Assembly (NCBI RefSeq): GCF_011927825.1
Contig: NZ_JAATJI010000001.1
Location: 1,054,001-1,118,000 of the forward strand
From: Polymorphobacter fuscus
GTDB lineage: Bacteria > Pseudomonadota > Alphaproteobacteria > Sphingomonadales > Sphingomonadaceae
Direction: 5' to 3'
DNA length: 64,000 bases
Position numbers and translations under genes: made by a program. Of this stretch, positions 54,295 through 61,917 are shown one piece after another. The notes beneath the pieces are model-generated. The model made no database searches. It was not told the origin of the DNA and was given only the letters and a program-made list of their open reading frames with translations. Each line of letters opens with the position of its first letter. Position 1 is the stretch's first letter.

Positions 54295-54596
54295 CGCCCC
54301 GCCAGCACCTGGCCGAGCAGCACGCGCAGCGCCGGCGTCACCGCCACGATCCCGGCTTCGACCAGCGCCTCGCAAAAGGCGGCGCGCGTCATCGCCGGCG
54401 CGTCGAGGCAATGCCACAACAGCGCCGCCATCTCGGCCAACGTCAGCCCGCCGGCGGCAGCGCGCTCGACCAGCGCGAACAGCGGCCCCAATTCGGCTTC
54501 CGCCGCGACCAGCGCCGCAAAACTCGGCCGCAGCCGCAGCTCGGCACCCGCCAGCGCCAGCACCGCCTCGCCGCGCACGGCATTGGCGCCGCTCAT
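54291..54596 (-). CDS. GTA gp10-type tail assembly chaperone
   Basis: 101 residues. Starts NAVRGEAVLALAGAELRLRP, then a helical region with FAALVAAEAELGPLFALVER and GLTLAEMAALLWHCL, matching the gene transfer agent gp10/Phage_TAC family. It binds the tape measure before tail-tube assembly. ATG overlaps the major tail protein stop, and the stop overlaps the next gene, both as ATGA. Confidence 0.88.
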   Translation of the reverse strand: MSGANAVRGEAVLALAGAELRLRPSFAALVAAEAELGPLFALVERAAAGGLTLAEMAALLWHCLDAPAMTRAAFCEALVEAGIVAVTPALRVLLGQVLAGR

Positions 54597-55000
54597 GCCG
54601 ACACCACGCCGCCGGAGCTTTCCAGCGCCAGCGTGTAGGTCCGCTCGCCGTTGAAATCGCCGGCGTAATCGAGCCGGGTGATGAGGAATTTCGCCGTCAC
54701 CGTCGCGCCGCTTTCAAAGCTGACGCGGTAATCGTCGATGACCCCCGCCAGCGCATTGGCCTTGATCCGTGCCTCGGCCGCAGACCCGGTGAACACCCCC
54801 GACCCGCTGATCGACACCGACCGCACCCCCGCCCCGCCGAGCAACTCGCGCCAGCCGCCCGACCCCTGGTTGGTGACAACGACACTGTCGGCGTTGATCG
54901 CCATCTGCGTCGTGCGCAGCCCCGCCACGGTCGTGAACCCCGGCGGCACCGCGCCGTCCCCCACCTTCAGCAAAAAGGCACTGCCCTTTTCCATCGCCAT
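54593..55000 (-). CDS. Major tail tube protein, TP901-1 family (gp9)
   Basis: 135 residues from the ATG at 55000 with AAAGGACCAGGA upstream; the frame runs on into the palindromic repeats, which are not coding. It shows GSAFLLKVGDGAVPPGFTTV, AINADSVVVTNQGSGGWREL, GSGVFTGSAAEA and NGERTYTLALESSG, typical of the TP901-1/GTA tail protein. It polymerises into the tube. Confidence 0.92.
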   Translation of the reverse strand: MAMEKGSAFLLKVGDGAVPPGFTTVAGLRTTQMAINADSVVVTNQGSGGWRELLGGAGVRSVSISGSGVFTGSAAEARIKANALAGVIDDYRVSFESGATVTAKFLITRLDYAGDFNGERTYTLALESSGGVVSA

Positions 55001-55030
55001 GATCCTGGTCCTTTCATTGCTTTGGCCGTC

Positions 55031-55050
55031 ACCCCCGCGCAGGCGGGGGT
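55031..55050. repeat. Short palindromic repeat in the GTA cluster
   Basis: ACCCCCGC, GCAG, GCGGGGGT: perfect eight-base arms within GTCACCCCCGCGCAGGCGGG. This resembles the REP-like palindromes scattered between genes in many alphaproteobacterial genomes. It lies between the tail terminator and major tail protein genes. Confidence 0.8.
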
Positions 55051-55090
55051 CCATCTCCGGAACTTCGAAAATCGCCCCGACCCAACCCCG

Positions 55091-55160
55091 CTCACCCCGA
55101 GCGAAGTCGAGGGGCACTCGCCCCATCGTTCGAGCGTCCCTCGACTTCGCTCGGGATGAG
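55091..55160. repeat. Long inverted repeat in the GTA cluster
   Basis: Arms 55091-55113 and 55138-55160 are 23 bases long with one mismatch; each contains CCCGAGCGAAGTCGAGGG or its complement, with a 24-base loop. It is a REP/BIME-like element of a kind common in sphingomonads, sitting in the 192-base gap between gp8 and gp9. Without a T run it is not a typical terminator, but it would stall exonucleases or polymerase. Confidence 0.9.
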
Positions 55161-55192
55161 CGGATCTGTTTCAGCGCCTCAAAAGCCGGCGC

Positions 55193-55576
55193 CTAATCCG
55201 CCACCGTCCGCACCCGGAACTCGACGATCCCCTGCGTCCACCCCTCGGCATCGGTCAGCACCAGCTGCCGCAGCAGCAACGCCGACACGATGCGATGCCC
55301 GTCCTGCATGCCGCCCAGCGTCGCCAGCCGCGCCGCCACCGCGCCCATAACCGCCTTCGCCGCCGCCGTCCCCGGCCCCGCATCCCAGACGTTGATCGCC
55401 AGCCGGTGCTCGTGACCGACTTCGGTCTTGGTGCTCCAGTCGGTGACCAGGTCGCTGCCGATCACCAGATAGGGCGGCACCGCATCGACCGGCGGGCCGT
55501 CATACACCCCCGTCACCCCCGCCACCCCGGCCAGCGCCGCCGCCACCCGCTTCTGCACCATCAGGCTCGCACTCAT
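55193..55576 (-). CDS. DUF3168 tail terminator protein (gp8)
   Basis: 127 residues. DUF3168 proteins cap the tail tube and attach it to the head. It shows ASLMVQKRVAAALAGVAGVT, DAVPPYLVIGSDLVTDW, TEVGHEHRLAINVWD and GIVEFRVRT, all typical. The ATG overlaps the stop of the small gene upstream (ATGA). Confidence 0.9.
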   Translation of the reverse strand: MSASLMVQKRVAAALAGVAGVTGVYDGPPVDAVPPYLVIGSDLVTDWSTKTEVGHEHRLAINVWDAGPGTAAAKAVMGAVAARLATLGGMQDGHRIVSALLLRQLVLTDAEGWTQGIVEFRVRTVAD

Positions 55577-55794
55577 CCCCGTCCCTCCACCAGCGCCGCC
55601 AGCCGCGGGTCGGGCCCGCGCCGGCGGCTGCCGAACAGCCGCGCCACCAGCCCCGGCGCCGTCAGCCGCACCGCGCCACCCTCCGCAATCACCGTCACCT
55701 CGGGCGCGCCGGCCGCCACCCGCGCCGCCAGATCCGCCACCGCCCGCGCCGTCGCGGCATCGGCCAGCCGGCCGGCCGCTTCGTTGCCCGTCAT
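55573..55794 (-). CDS. Small protein between head closure and tail terminator
   Basis: 73 residues from the ATG at 55794, with ATGA overlaps on both sides, which supports it as a real gene. The sequence is a helix (TGNEAAGRLADAATARAVAD), a short beta part (EVTVIAEGGAVRLTAPGL) and a basic tail (ARLFGSRRRGPDPRLAALVE). This pattern recalls a truncated HK97-gp10-like neck protein, in which the mature-protein start is followed by a beta strand pair. I cannot assign it firmly. Confidence 0.65.
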   Translation of the reverse strand: MTGNEAAGRLADAATARAVADLAARVAAGAPEVTVIAEGGAVRLTAPGLVARLFGSRRRGPDPRLAALVEGRG

Positions 55795-56117
55795 CCGACC
55801 CGCGCCTCGCAGCGCAGCACCGTCCGGTCCGGCCGGCGCGGGTCGCTGTCGATGCTCAGCACCGCCAGCCACTGGCCCCGCCAGACCAGGCGCGAGGTCA
55901 GCCCCAGGTCGGGGTTTGCCCGCAGCGTCACCCGCCACCGGCGCCGCGACCGCCGCGCCTCGCCCTGCGCCGTGCCATTGCCGTCGGGCACGATCGCCGC
56001 CCATGCCGACCCCGCCGCCTGCCACGCCCCGACGCTCGATCCGCTGTCGTCGCGGACATCGACAAAGCGCTCGATCGCCACGCGCTCGACCAGCGCGCCG
56101 CTCAATTCCTCGCCCAT
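55791..56117 (-). CDS. Head closure / head-tail adaptor (gp7-like)
   Basis: 108 residues from the ATG at 56117. The compact beta-barrel sequence has VERVAIERFVDVRDDSGSSV, WAAIVPDGNGTAQGEARRSR, WRVTLRANPDLGLTSRLVWR and LAVLSIDSDPRRPDRTVLRC, the pattern of SPP1 gp16/HK97-type head-closure proteins. It closes the head under the connector. The stop overlaps the next small gene (ATGA). Confidence 0.85.
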   Translation of the reverse strand: MGEELSGALVERVAIERFVDVRDDSGSSVGAWQAAGSAWAAIVPDGNGTAQGEARRSRRRWRVTLRANPDLGLTSRLVWRGQWLAVLSIDSDPRRPDRTVLRCEARVG

Positions 56118-56130
56118 GGTCTGCCCTTTC

Positions 56131-56637
56131 CTACAACAGCCGCAGCCGCCGCCACGGCCGCCACAGCGCCGCCACCGCCGCCGGCGGCGGCCCCGCATCG
56201 GCGGCGTCGCGGTGGGCATGAAGATGCGCCACCAGCCGGATGATGCCCTGGCGCAACGGTTCGGGAATGCCGTTCCAGTCCGCCGCCAGCCCGGCGCGCA
56301 CCGCTGCCACCGGCTGCGACGGGATCGCCCCGGTCAACCGCACCCAGCCGGTGCCATCGGCATCGATGGCGCTGTCGAACCCCGCCGCGCCCGCGACGCC
56401 GGTGATCGCCGCCACCGGCACCACGCCCAGCCGCTGCCAGCCGCCGAGCGCCGCCAGCCGCAGCTCGGCGTCGCGGATGATCAGCCATTGGCCGGTGAAT
56501 GCCTCGCACAGCGCCGTCGCGGTGCGGATCAACCCCGCCAGAACGCCGTCCTCGTCGTCGCGCTCCAGCCGCAGATAGGCCTTGCATTCGCCCAGGCTGA
56601 CCGCCAGCGGCCCCAGCGCCATGGTCGTTGTGGCCAT
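56131..56637 (-). CDS. Head-tail connector (gp6-like)
   Basis: 168 residues from the ATG at 56637, overlapping the preceding stop (GTGATG; a GTG one codon earlier is possible). It shows VSLGECKAYLRLERDDEDGV, LIRTATALCEAFTGQWLI and the long RLVAHLHAHRD helix, typical of the TIGR02215/gp6 adaptor that forms a ring under the portal. The arginine-rich C-terminus (ALWRPWRRLRLL) is common in GTA gp6. Confidence 0.88.
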   Translation of the reverse strand: MATTTMALGPLAVSLGECKAYLRLERDDEDGVLAGLIRTATALCEAFTGQWLIIRDAELRLAALGGWQRLGVVPVAAITGVAGAAGFDSAIDADGTGWVRLTGAIPSQPVAAVRAGLAADWNGIPEPLRQGIIRLVAHLHAHRDAADAGPPPAAVAALWRPWRRLRLL

Positions 56638-56918
56638 CACCGGTCCTCCACGCGCACGTCGAGCGTGCGCGAGTCGCGCCGCCCGTCGGAAAAATCGACC
56701 TGGTTGGTCAGCCGGTACAGGCGGCCTGGCGTGCCGCCGGTCAGCGTCGCCGTGCTGCGGCCGCCGTCATGGGTGGCCACCGCCACCGCCAGTCCGCCGG
56801 CCGCATCGGGATCCACGGTCCAGCGCGACGCCGTGATCGTCTGGCCGGCGAGATAATCCGCCTGCCAGTCGACGACATAATCGATCGCCGCCGCGGGATC
56901 CTTGAGAAAGATCGCCAC
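56637..56918 (-). CDS. Phage fibre-tail-adaptor-like small protein
   Basis: 93 residues from a GTG with AAAGGGCAAGGGC upstream. It is a small immunoglobulin-like beta domain: DYVVDWQADYLAGQTITASR, WTVDPDAAGGL, LTGGTPGRLYRLTNQVDF and DSRTLDVRVEDR. I recall similar proteins called fibre-tail adaptor in sphingomonad and enterobacterial phages. It is absent from the RcGTA order at this point. It may join the large beta-helix protein to the particle. Confidence 0.65.
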   Translation of the reverse strand: MAIFLKDPAAAIDYVVDWQADYLAGQTITASRWTVDPDAAGGLAVAVATHDGGRSTATLTGGTPGRLYRLTNQVDFSDGRRDSRTLDVRVEDR

Positions 56919-56956
56919 GCCCTTGCCCTTTCGTCAGAGTGGTTGGACCGCGCCGT

Positions 56957-57319
56957 TCAGACAGGCGCGCCGATCTCGATCGCCCAGGCGGCGATGCTCA
57001 CCGTGCCGCCGGGCGCCAGCGCCTGCGCCGGGCAGGTGGTGACGTACAAAAGCCGCGTCGCATCCAGCAGCGCGATATGGTCGGCGGTGCCGGCGGCAAC
57101 CACCGGCAACCCGGCCTTGGCCGCCACCGTCACCTTGCGCCCCGACACGTCACCCGCGGCAAAGCTGAAGTCGGCAACCGTCAGCGCCGCCTCCGCCAGC
57201 CGCCCGGCCTCGGCGGCGGCAAAGCTCGCCGGCTGGCCGTTGAGCGCCACCATCCGCGTCGCCCCGCTGGCGACGATCAGGCTGCCGTCGAGGACATCAT
57301 TGCTGGCAAATTTGGACAT
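56957..57319 (-). CDS. Small phage-like structural protein of unknown function
   Basis: 120 residues, alanine-rich, beta-strand type, with no signal peptide. It has an AGGAGTGACCCC site upstream. I do not recognise a family. It lies between the beta-helix gene and the fibre-adaptor gene in an insertion relative to RcGTA, so it may be a head decoration or fibre-trunk protein. Confidence 0.55.
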   Translation of the reverse strand: MSKFASNDVLDGSLIVASGATRMVALNGQPASFAAAEAGRLAEAALTVADFSFAAGDVSGRKVTVAAKAGLPVVAAGTADHIALLDATRLLYVTTCPAQALAPGGTVSIAAWAIEIGAPV

Positions 57320-57345
57320 GGGGTCACTCCTGTCGGTTGAAAATG

Positions 57346-60081
57346 TCAGTGTCGGTTCGGAACCAGGGTCCGCGTGTCGCTGCCGACGATCAGCACGGCG
57401 TCCGCCGCCGCGCCGCCGGCAAACAGCCGCGCCGGCGTGGGCCGCAGGCCATGGGCAGCCCGGTCCGGCGCCAGCACCCGCACCAGCCCGGTGGCCAGCA
57501 CCGGCGTCCCCGATCGCAGCGGCTGCCGCGCCGGCGCCGGCAGCAGCGCAATGGCCAGCGCCAGCGCCGGTGCGCCGGCGGCGTGCGGCGACCCGGCATC
57601 CGCCGGCGCCAGCGCGAACGTCCGCGTTGTCAGGGCTGCCGCCGCCCGCTGCGGCATCGCCGCCGCCGCCGGGCCGATCTGCGCCGTCCAGCCGATCGCC
57701 GCTGCCCCCGACAGGCCGTGCCGCGCCGATGCCGGGGACAGCGCCGCGGCGGTGACGGCGGCCGGTTGATAGGCACCGGCGGTGAACGGCGCCGGGAGCG
57801 GCACGCCCCCGGCATCGGTGTCGACATTGCCGCGCACCCCACGCGCCGCCAGCGGCGATCCCGGCAACGGGCGATAATCGCCACCGCCGCCGCCGCTGCC
57901 CAGCAGCGACCGGTCGTCGGCAAAGTCCGGCGACAGCGCGCCGCCATAGCCCGTCAGCGATCGCGGCCCGGCAAATTGCAGCTGGAACAGCCCGGGGTTG
58001 GCCGCCGTCGCCCGCCGCGTATCGACATTGCCCTCGTGGCCGACGCCGTACAGCATCGACCAGGCCTCCACCATCTGCGGCCGATAGCCGTCGCTGCTGC
58101 CCCGCACCGCCGCCGTCTGGCTGTCGTTGAAATCATCGTGCTTGGTCGGCAACCAGTCGAAGACATTGTTGGCGATGCGGTTGACAAAGGCCTGGTTGCG
58201 CTGGCTGTCGGCTTCCGCCGGCGTCGTCGGCGACGGGTCGCTGTAGAAGGTGTTGGCACGGTCGCCGATAAAGCTGTTGGCCTCGATGATGTTATAACTC
58301 ATCGTCGCCAAATTGTTCTCGCCCACCCCGTAAAAGGGCGCCGGGTCGGTGCCGATCCGCTCCACGACATTGCCGATGAACAGCTGCCGCCGGTAACTCG
58401 GGTTGGGAGTGCCGGCCGTCGCCGCGGGCAGCGCCGCCGGCGACCAGGCCCCGGCCGACAGGCCGCGCAGATCGTTGAAGGCGATGACGATGTCCTCGAC
58501 CTGGCCGGGAAGCGTCGCCGACGCCTGGCCGCCGAACATCGGATAGGCGGTGCCGAAGCCATCCTCGCTCAGCGGGATCAGCCGGTTTCGGGCGGCCAGC
58601 AGCGCGCCGTTGATGGTGCGGCCGATCTCGCAGGCGCGCACCATGCCGGTCCGCTGGTTGCCGCTCGCCACCGAAGCCCCGGTCCGCCACCATTTCGACC
58701 GCACCATGGCGAAATTCCACTGCCCCGCCGGCGCGGTGCTGCTGAATGGCGCGACATTGTTGCCCTCCAGCCCGGCCTTGCCGCGAAAGGTGACGTTGTC
58801 GACGAGGTTGTAGACATTGGCGCCCAGCGTGTTGCCGCCCTGCTCGACGCTCAGGTTGCGCCACAGGATGCGCGACATGCGCTGCGGGGCGTTGGCGGTG
58901 GTGCGGATGACGACATTGGCGCGCGGGTCGGCATCGGCCGGGTCGCCGCCGATGCGCAGCGGGATCTCGGCGGCGGCAATCCCCGTCGTCACCGCCGTCG
59001 TGCCGCTGCCCATGTGCGTGCCGGCGGCGAGCACGATCTGCAGCCCGTCGATGCTGCGTGCCTGCGCCGCCTGGCCATTGGCCGCCGGCAGGGTGCGGTT
59101 GGCCAGATACCCCGCCTGGATCGCCGTGTTGATCGTCGCCGGTCGCGCCGCCGGTGCCAGCGCCCGTGCCGCCGCCAATGTCGGCTGCACCATCGCCGCC
59201 GTCGCCACCGCCGTGCCGTTGACCGGATCGACAAAGGCGAACTGGCTGCCATAGCGCGTACCGGCCGGGTCATGGCCGATGACCCAGGGCGATTCGGCTG
59301 CGACACCATAGCCATCGGTGCGCAGTGTCGTCATCGCCCGGGTACCGGCCGGGTCGGTGGTCCGCATCGCCCCCAGCCAGGGATAGACTTCGGCGTCGCA
59401 GCGCAGCAGCCCGGCCGTCAGCCCCGTCGCTGCCGCCGGGTCGATGACGGCGGTGTAGCAGCGCAGCCCGTCGCCCAGGCTGGTGTCGGTCGAAAGCTGC
59501 GTCGTCCACACCGATTTGACCCGGGTGCCATCGGTGGCGGTGAAGCGCACGCCTGCCACCGGCTCCAGCCCTACCGGATGGTGCGACGCGACAAACAGCG
59601 CCAGCGTGAACGCCCCGCCGGTCGTGCCATAGGGCAGCAGCGCCCAGCGCATGATCGGGATCGGCGCGGCGGTGGTGCTGTCGTTGGTGACGGCAATGTC
59701 CGCCGCCGCCGCCTCGCCGGCACGCCACCCGGCCAGCACCGACAATGACAGGCCGGTGTCGGTCGCATAGACATGCTCGGTCAGCGCGATGCGCACCTGG
59801 ATCGCGCCGCCGCCCAGATCAACCTCGTCGATGACCTGTGCCGTCGGCGACGCCGGGTTGACCGGCAGGCGCAGCGGCCGCGTTCCCCACAGGGTCCGCG
59901 CCAGCGTGCCCGCCACCGCCTGCCCGCCCGATTTGACAAAGCCGGCATGGCTTGACGCCAGCGTCATCCGCGGTGTGCCGTCGACATCGAAGACATAGGA
60001 CGCGAACCCGCCCGGTGCCGCGGCCAGCGTCAGCCGCAGCACCCAGCCATTGGGCTCGATGGCGGCAGCGGTGATTGCCAT
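57346..60081 (-). CDS. Large beta-helix-like surface/spike protein in the GTA cluster
   Basis: 911 residues. The N-terminal 330 residues are beta-sandwich-like, starting AITAAAIEPNGWVLRLTLAA. The middle, about 330-700, has the asparagine-rich short repeats of a right-handed parallel beta-helix: NVYNLVDNVTFRGKAGLEGN, VRACEIGRTINGALL, VIAFNDLRG, IGNVVERIG and NIIEANSFIGD. After PLPGSPLAARGVRG comes an alanine-rich tail (about 750-911). There is no signal peptide. The fold suggests a polysaccharide-binding or -cleaving spike, like phage tailspikes. It sits directly behind the capsid gene, after a terminator-like hairpin, and heads a three-gene insertion absent from the RcGTA structural order. 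Confidence 0.72.
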   Translation of the reverse strand: MAITAAAIEPNGWVLRLTLAAAPGGFASYVFDVDGTPRMTLASSHAGFVKSGGQAVAGTLARTLWGTRPLRLPVNPASPTAQVIDEVDLGGGAIQVRIALTEHVYATDTGLSLSVLAGWRAGEAAAADIAVTNDSTTAAPIPIMRWALLPYGTTGGAFTLALFVASHHPVGLEPVAGVRFTATDGTRVKSVWTTQLSTDTSLGDGLRCYTAVIDPAAATGLTAGLLRCDAEVYPWLGAMRTTDPAGTRAMTTLRTDGYGVAAESPWVIGHDPAGTRYGSQFAFVDPVNGTAVATAAMVQPTLAAARALAPAARPATINTAIQAGYLANRTLPAANGQAAQARSIDGLQIVLAAGTHMGSGTTAVTTGIAAAEIPLRIGGDPADADPRANVVIRTTANAPQRMSRILWRNLSVEQGGNTLGANVYNLVDNVTFRGKAGLEGNNVAPFSSTAPAGQWNFAMVRSKWWRTGASVASGNQRTGMVRACEIGRTINGALLAARNRLIPLSEDGFGTAYPMFGGQASATLPGQVEDIVIAFNDLRGLSAGAWSPAALPAATAGTPNPSYRRQLFIGNVVERIGTDPAPFYGVGENNLATMSYNIIEANSFIGDRANTFYSDPSPTTPAEADSQRNQAFVNRIANNVFDWLPTKHDDFNDSQTAAVRGSSDGYRPQMVEAWSMLYGVGHEGNVDTRRATAANPGLFQLQFAGPRSLTGYGGALSPDFADDRSLLGSGGGGGDYRPLPGSPLAARGVRGNVDTDAGGVPLPAPFTAGAYQPAAVTAAALSPASARHGLSGAAAIGWTAQIGPAAAAMPQRAAAALTTRTFALAPADAGSPHAAGAPALALAIALLPAPARQPLRSGTPVLATGLVRVLAPDRAAHGLRPTPARLFAGGAAADAVLIVGSDTRTLVPNRH

Positions 60082-60109
60082 GGTCCAAGCTTCCGATTGT
60101 GGATGGGAG

Positions 60110-60146
60110 AAAAAGGGGGGCGGCGCCGGGCGCGTCCGGCGCCGCC
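60110..60146 (-). terminator. Strong hairpin terminator behind the major capsid gene
   Basis: On the minus strand GGCGGCGCCGG, six-base loop, CCGGCGCCGCC, then CCCC and five T. The 11-base stem is perfect. It begins ten bases after the capsid stop and ends about 30 bases before the beta-helix gene. Confidence 0.8.
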
Positions 60147-60155
60147 GTCAACGCC

Positions 60156-61202
60156 TCAGGCGCTGAACACCATCAGCTTGATGGCGCGGCTGTCGACCAC
60201 CGTTCCGCCAACCCGCTTGGTTGCATAGAAATGCACGAACGGTTTGTTGGAGAAGGGATCGCGCAGCACCACCGTCTCGCGGCGCTGGGCGATCAGGTAA
60301 CCGGCGCGGAAATTGCCGAAGGCGATCGACAGGCTGCCATCGGCAATATCGGGCATCGCCGCTGCCTCGATGACCGGATAGCCGAGCAGCGTCGCCGGCT
60401 GGTCGGCGGCCAGCGCCGGCTGCCACAGGAACGCCCCGTCGCCATCCTTCATCTTGCGGATGCGCGCCAGCGTGCCGGCGTTCATCACCCAGCTGGCACC
60501 CTGGCGATAGGGCGCCGCCAGCGTGTGCACGAGGTCGATCAACCGGTCCTCGGGGCTGGTTGCGGCAAAGCCGCCGGCGGCGCCGGATGCCAGCGTCTGC
60601 AGCGTGCCGAACGGCCGCGTCGCATCGCCGGCGCTGCTTGTCGGCGTGGCCAGGAACCCCCGGGGTTTGTTGATGCCGTCGCCGCCGACAAAGGCGATGC
60701 CTTCGGCGCGAGCAAATTCGCGGCCGATCTCGCCGCCCAGCCAGGCCTCGACATCGAACATCGCATCGTCGAGCATCGCCTGGCTCGCCGCCGGATTGGC
60801 ATACAGCTCGCCCATCGGCGGCGCGATCTCGGCAAAGTCCGGCGTGTCGGTCTCCGGCCGCCCGGCGGTTTCGCTGACCCAGCCCGAAATCACCCCCGAC
60901 GTGGTGATCAGCTTGCGATAATTGGCCGAACCGACATCGACGACCTGCGCAATGGCGCGGATCGGCGATTCCGCCGCCAGCACGCTGTCGATCACCGCGT
61001 CGATCGTTTCCGGCACCGCCACGCCGCCCTTCGGCCCATTGGCGACCGTCGCTGCCTTGGTTTCGGCCAGCGCCGGCCGCTCGACGCTGCGCGCCGTCAC
61101 CAGGCTGGTGAGCCGCGCCACTTCGCCGCGCAACGCCTCGACCGCCGGCGCCGCCGTTTCGAACACGGCATCCAGCGGGTCTGCTTTGGTCTCATAGGTC
61201 AT
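60156..61202 (-). CDS. HK97-family major capsid protein (gp5)
   Basis: 348 residues. The first about 80 residues are a charged helical delta/scaffold region removed by the prohead protease. The HK97 fold follows, with VISGWVSETAGRPETDTPDF, APPMGELYANPAASQAMLDD, GDGINKPRGFL and a C-terminal GSLSIAFGNFRAGYLIAQRR. The ATG overlaps the protease stop (ATGA). RcGTA gp5 has the same length class. Confidence 0.95.
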   Translation of the reverse strand: MTYETKADPLDAVFETAAPAVEALRGEVARLTSLVTARSVERPALAETKAATVANGPKGGVAVPETIDAVIDSVLAAESPIRAIAQVVDVGSANYRKLITTSGVISGWVSETAGRPETDTPDFAEIAPPMGELYANPAASQAMLDDAMFDVEAWLGGEIGREFARAEGIAFVGGDGINKPRGFLATPTSSAGDATRPFGTLQTLASGAAGGFAATSPEDRLIDLVHTLAAPYRQGASWVMNAGTLARIRKMKDGDGAFLWQPALAADQPATLLGYPVIEAAAMPDIADGSLSIAFGNFRAGYLIAQRRETVVLRDPFSNKPFVHFYATKRVGGTVVDSRAIKLMVFSA

Positions 61203-61612
61203 GCATCGTCTCCTTCGCTCGAAAACCCCAGAATTCGCGCCAGCGGCTGCATCGGGAAGGTCACCAGCGACACTTCCACCAGCTCCAGCCGCGCCAGTTC
61301 GCGCACGCCGCGCAGCCGGTCGGCCCGCGCCGCCTTGACGCGATAACCGAACGACAGGCCGGTCATTGCGCCGGCCCGCACCAGCGCCGCCGCATCGGCA
61401 CCGCGCCCCGACGCCACCAGCCGCGCCGTGATGCGCAGCCCGGTGTCGTCCTCGCGCGCCGTCTCGACGATCCCCACCGGTTCGCGCACGTCATGCTGCC
61501 ACAGCAGCGGCACCGGCCCGGCGGTGCCGAACGCGCCCTTCAGCACGACATCGCCGCCGGTGTCCGGCACGTTGAAAACACTGGCATAGCCAGCGATGCG
61601 CAAATCCCCCAT
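61199..61612 (-). CDS. HK97-family prohead protease (gp4)
   Basis: 137 residues from the ATG at 61612; the frame is open upstream but overlaps two genes. It cleaves the capsid N-terminus during maturation. It shows RIAGYASVFNVPDTGGD, histidine in PLLWQHDVREPVG, serine in AMTGLSFGYRVKAA, and LELVEVSLVTFPMQPLA, all family motifs. It is shorter than many homologues (about 160-200), but the catalytic core is complete. Confidence 0.9.
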   Translation of the reverse strand: MGDLRIAGYASVFNVPDTGGDVVLKGAFGTAGPVPLLWQHDVREPVGIVETAREDDTGLRITARLVASGRGADAAALVRAGAMTGLSFGYRVKAARADRLRGVRELARLELVEVSLVTFPMQPLARILGFSSEGDDA

Positions 61613-61614
61613 CG

Positions 61615-61917
61615 TCACCCCTTCACCCGCTCGACCAGCCCCAGCTTGAACGCCAGCCCGATCAGCAACAGCGCCACAGCGGTTCGCACCACCCACGCCA
61701 CCACCGCCGCCAGCGCCGATTTCTTGGCGTCGCGCCAACCCTGGATCAGCTGGCGCAGCTCGCTGATGTCCGGCCCCGCCTTCTCGTCCAGCCCCAGGGT
61801 GCGCAGCGCCCGCACCGCGCCGATCTCGCACGCCTCCTCGACCAGCGCGCGCAGCGTCACCCGCGCCGCGCCTTCCGCCTCGGCCTGCATGACCAGCCGT
61901 TCCAGCATCGCCGTCAT
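61615..61917 (-). CDS. Small membrane protein in the GTA cluster (DUF6127-like)
   Basis: 100 residues from the ATG at 61917, which overlaps the portal stop (ATGA). An amphipathic helical region (LVMQAEAEGAARVTLRALVE, DISELRQLIQGWRDAKK) is followed by one membrane segment (about residues 73-93, WVVRTAVALLLIGLAFKLGL). It occupies the position of the small gene between portal and protease in RcGTA. Its role is unknown; holin-like or assembly anchoring is possible. Confidence 0.75.
   Translation of the reverse strand: MTAMLERLVMQAEAEGAARVTLRALVEEACEIGAVRALRTLGLDEKAGPDISELRQLIQGWRDAKKSALAAVVAWVVRTAVALLLIGLAFKLGLVERVKG

Noticed and set aside
54593..55126. Longer version of the major tail protein starting at 55126
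   Set aside because: The added codons run through the palindromic repeats, whereas the ATG at 55000 has a good ribosome binding site and begins the conserved family sequence.
55091..55160. Long inverted repeat as a rho-independent terminator
   Set aside because: The loop is 24 bases and there is no T run on either side, so it is called a REP-like repeat instead.
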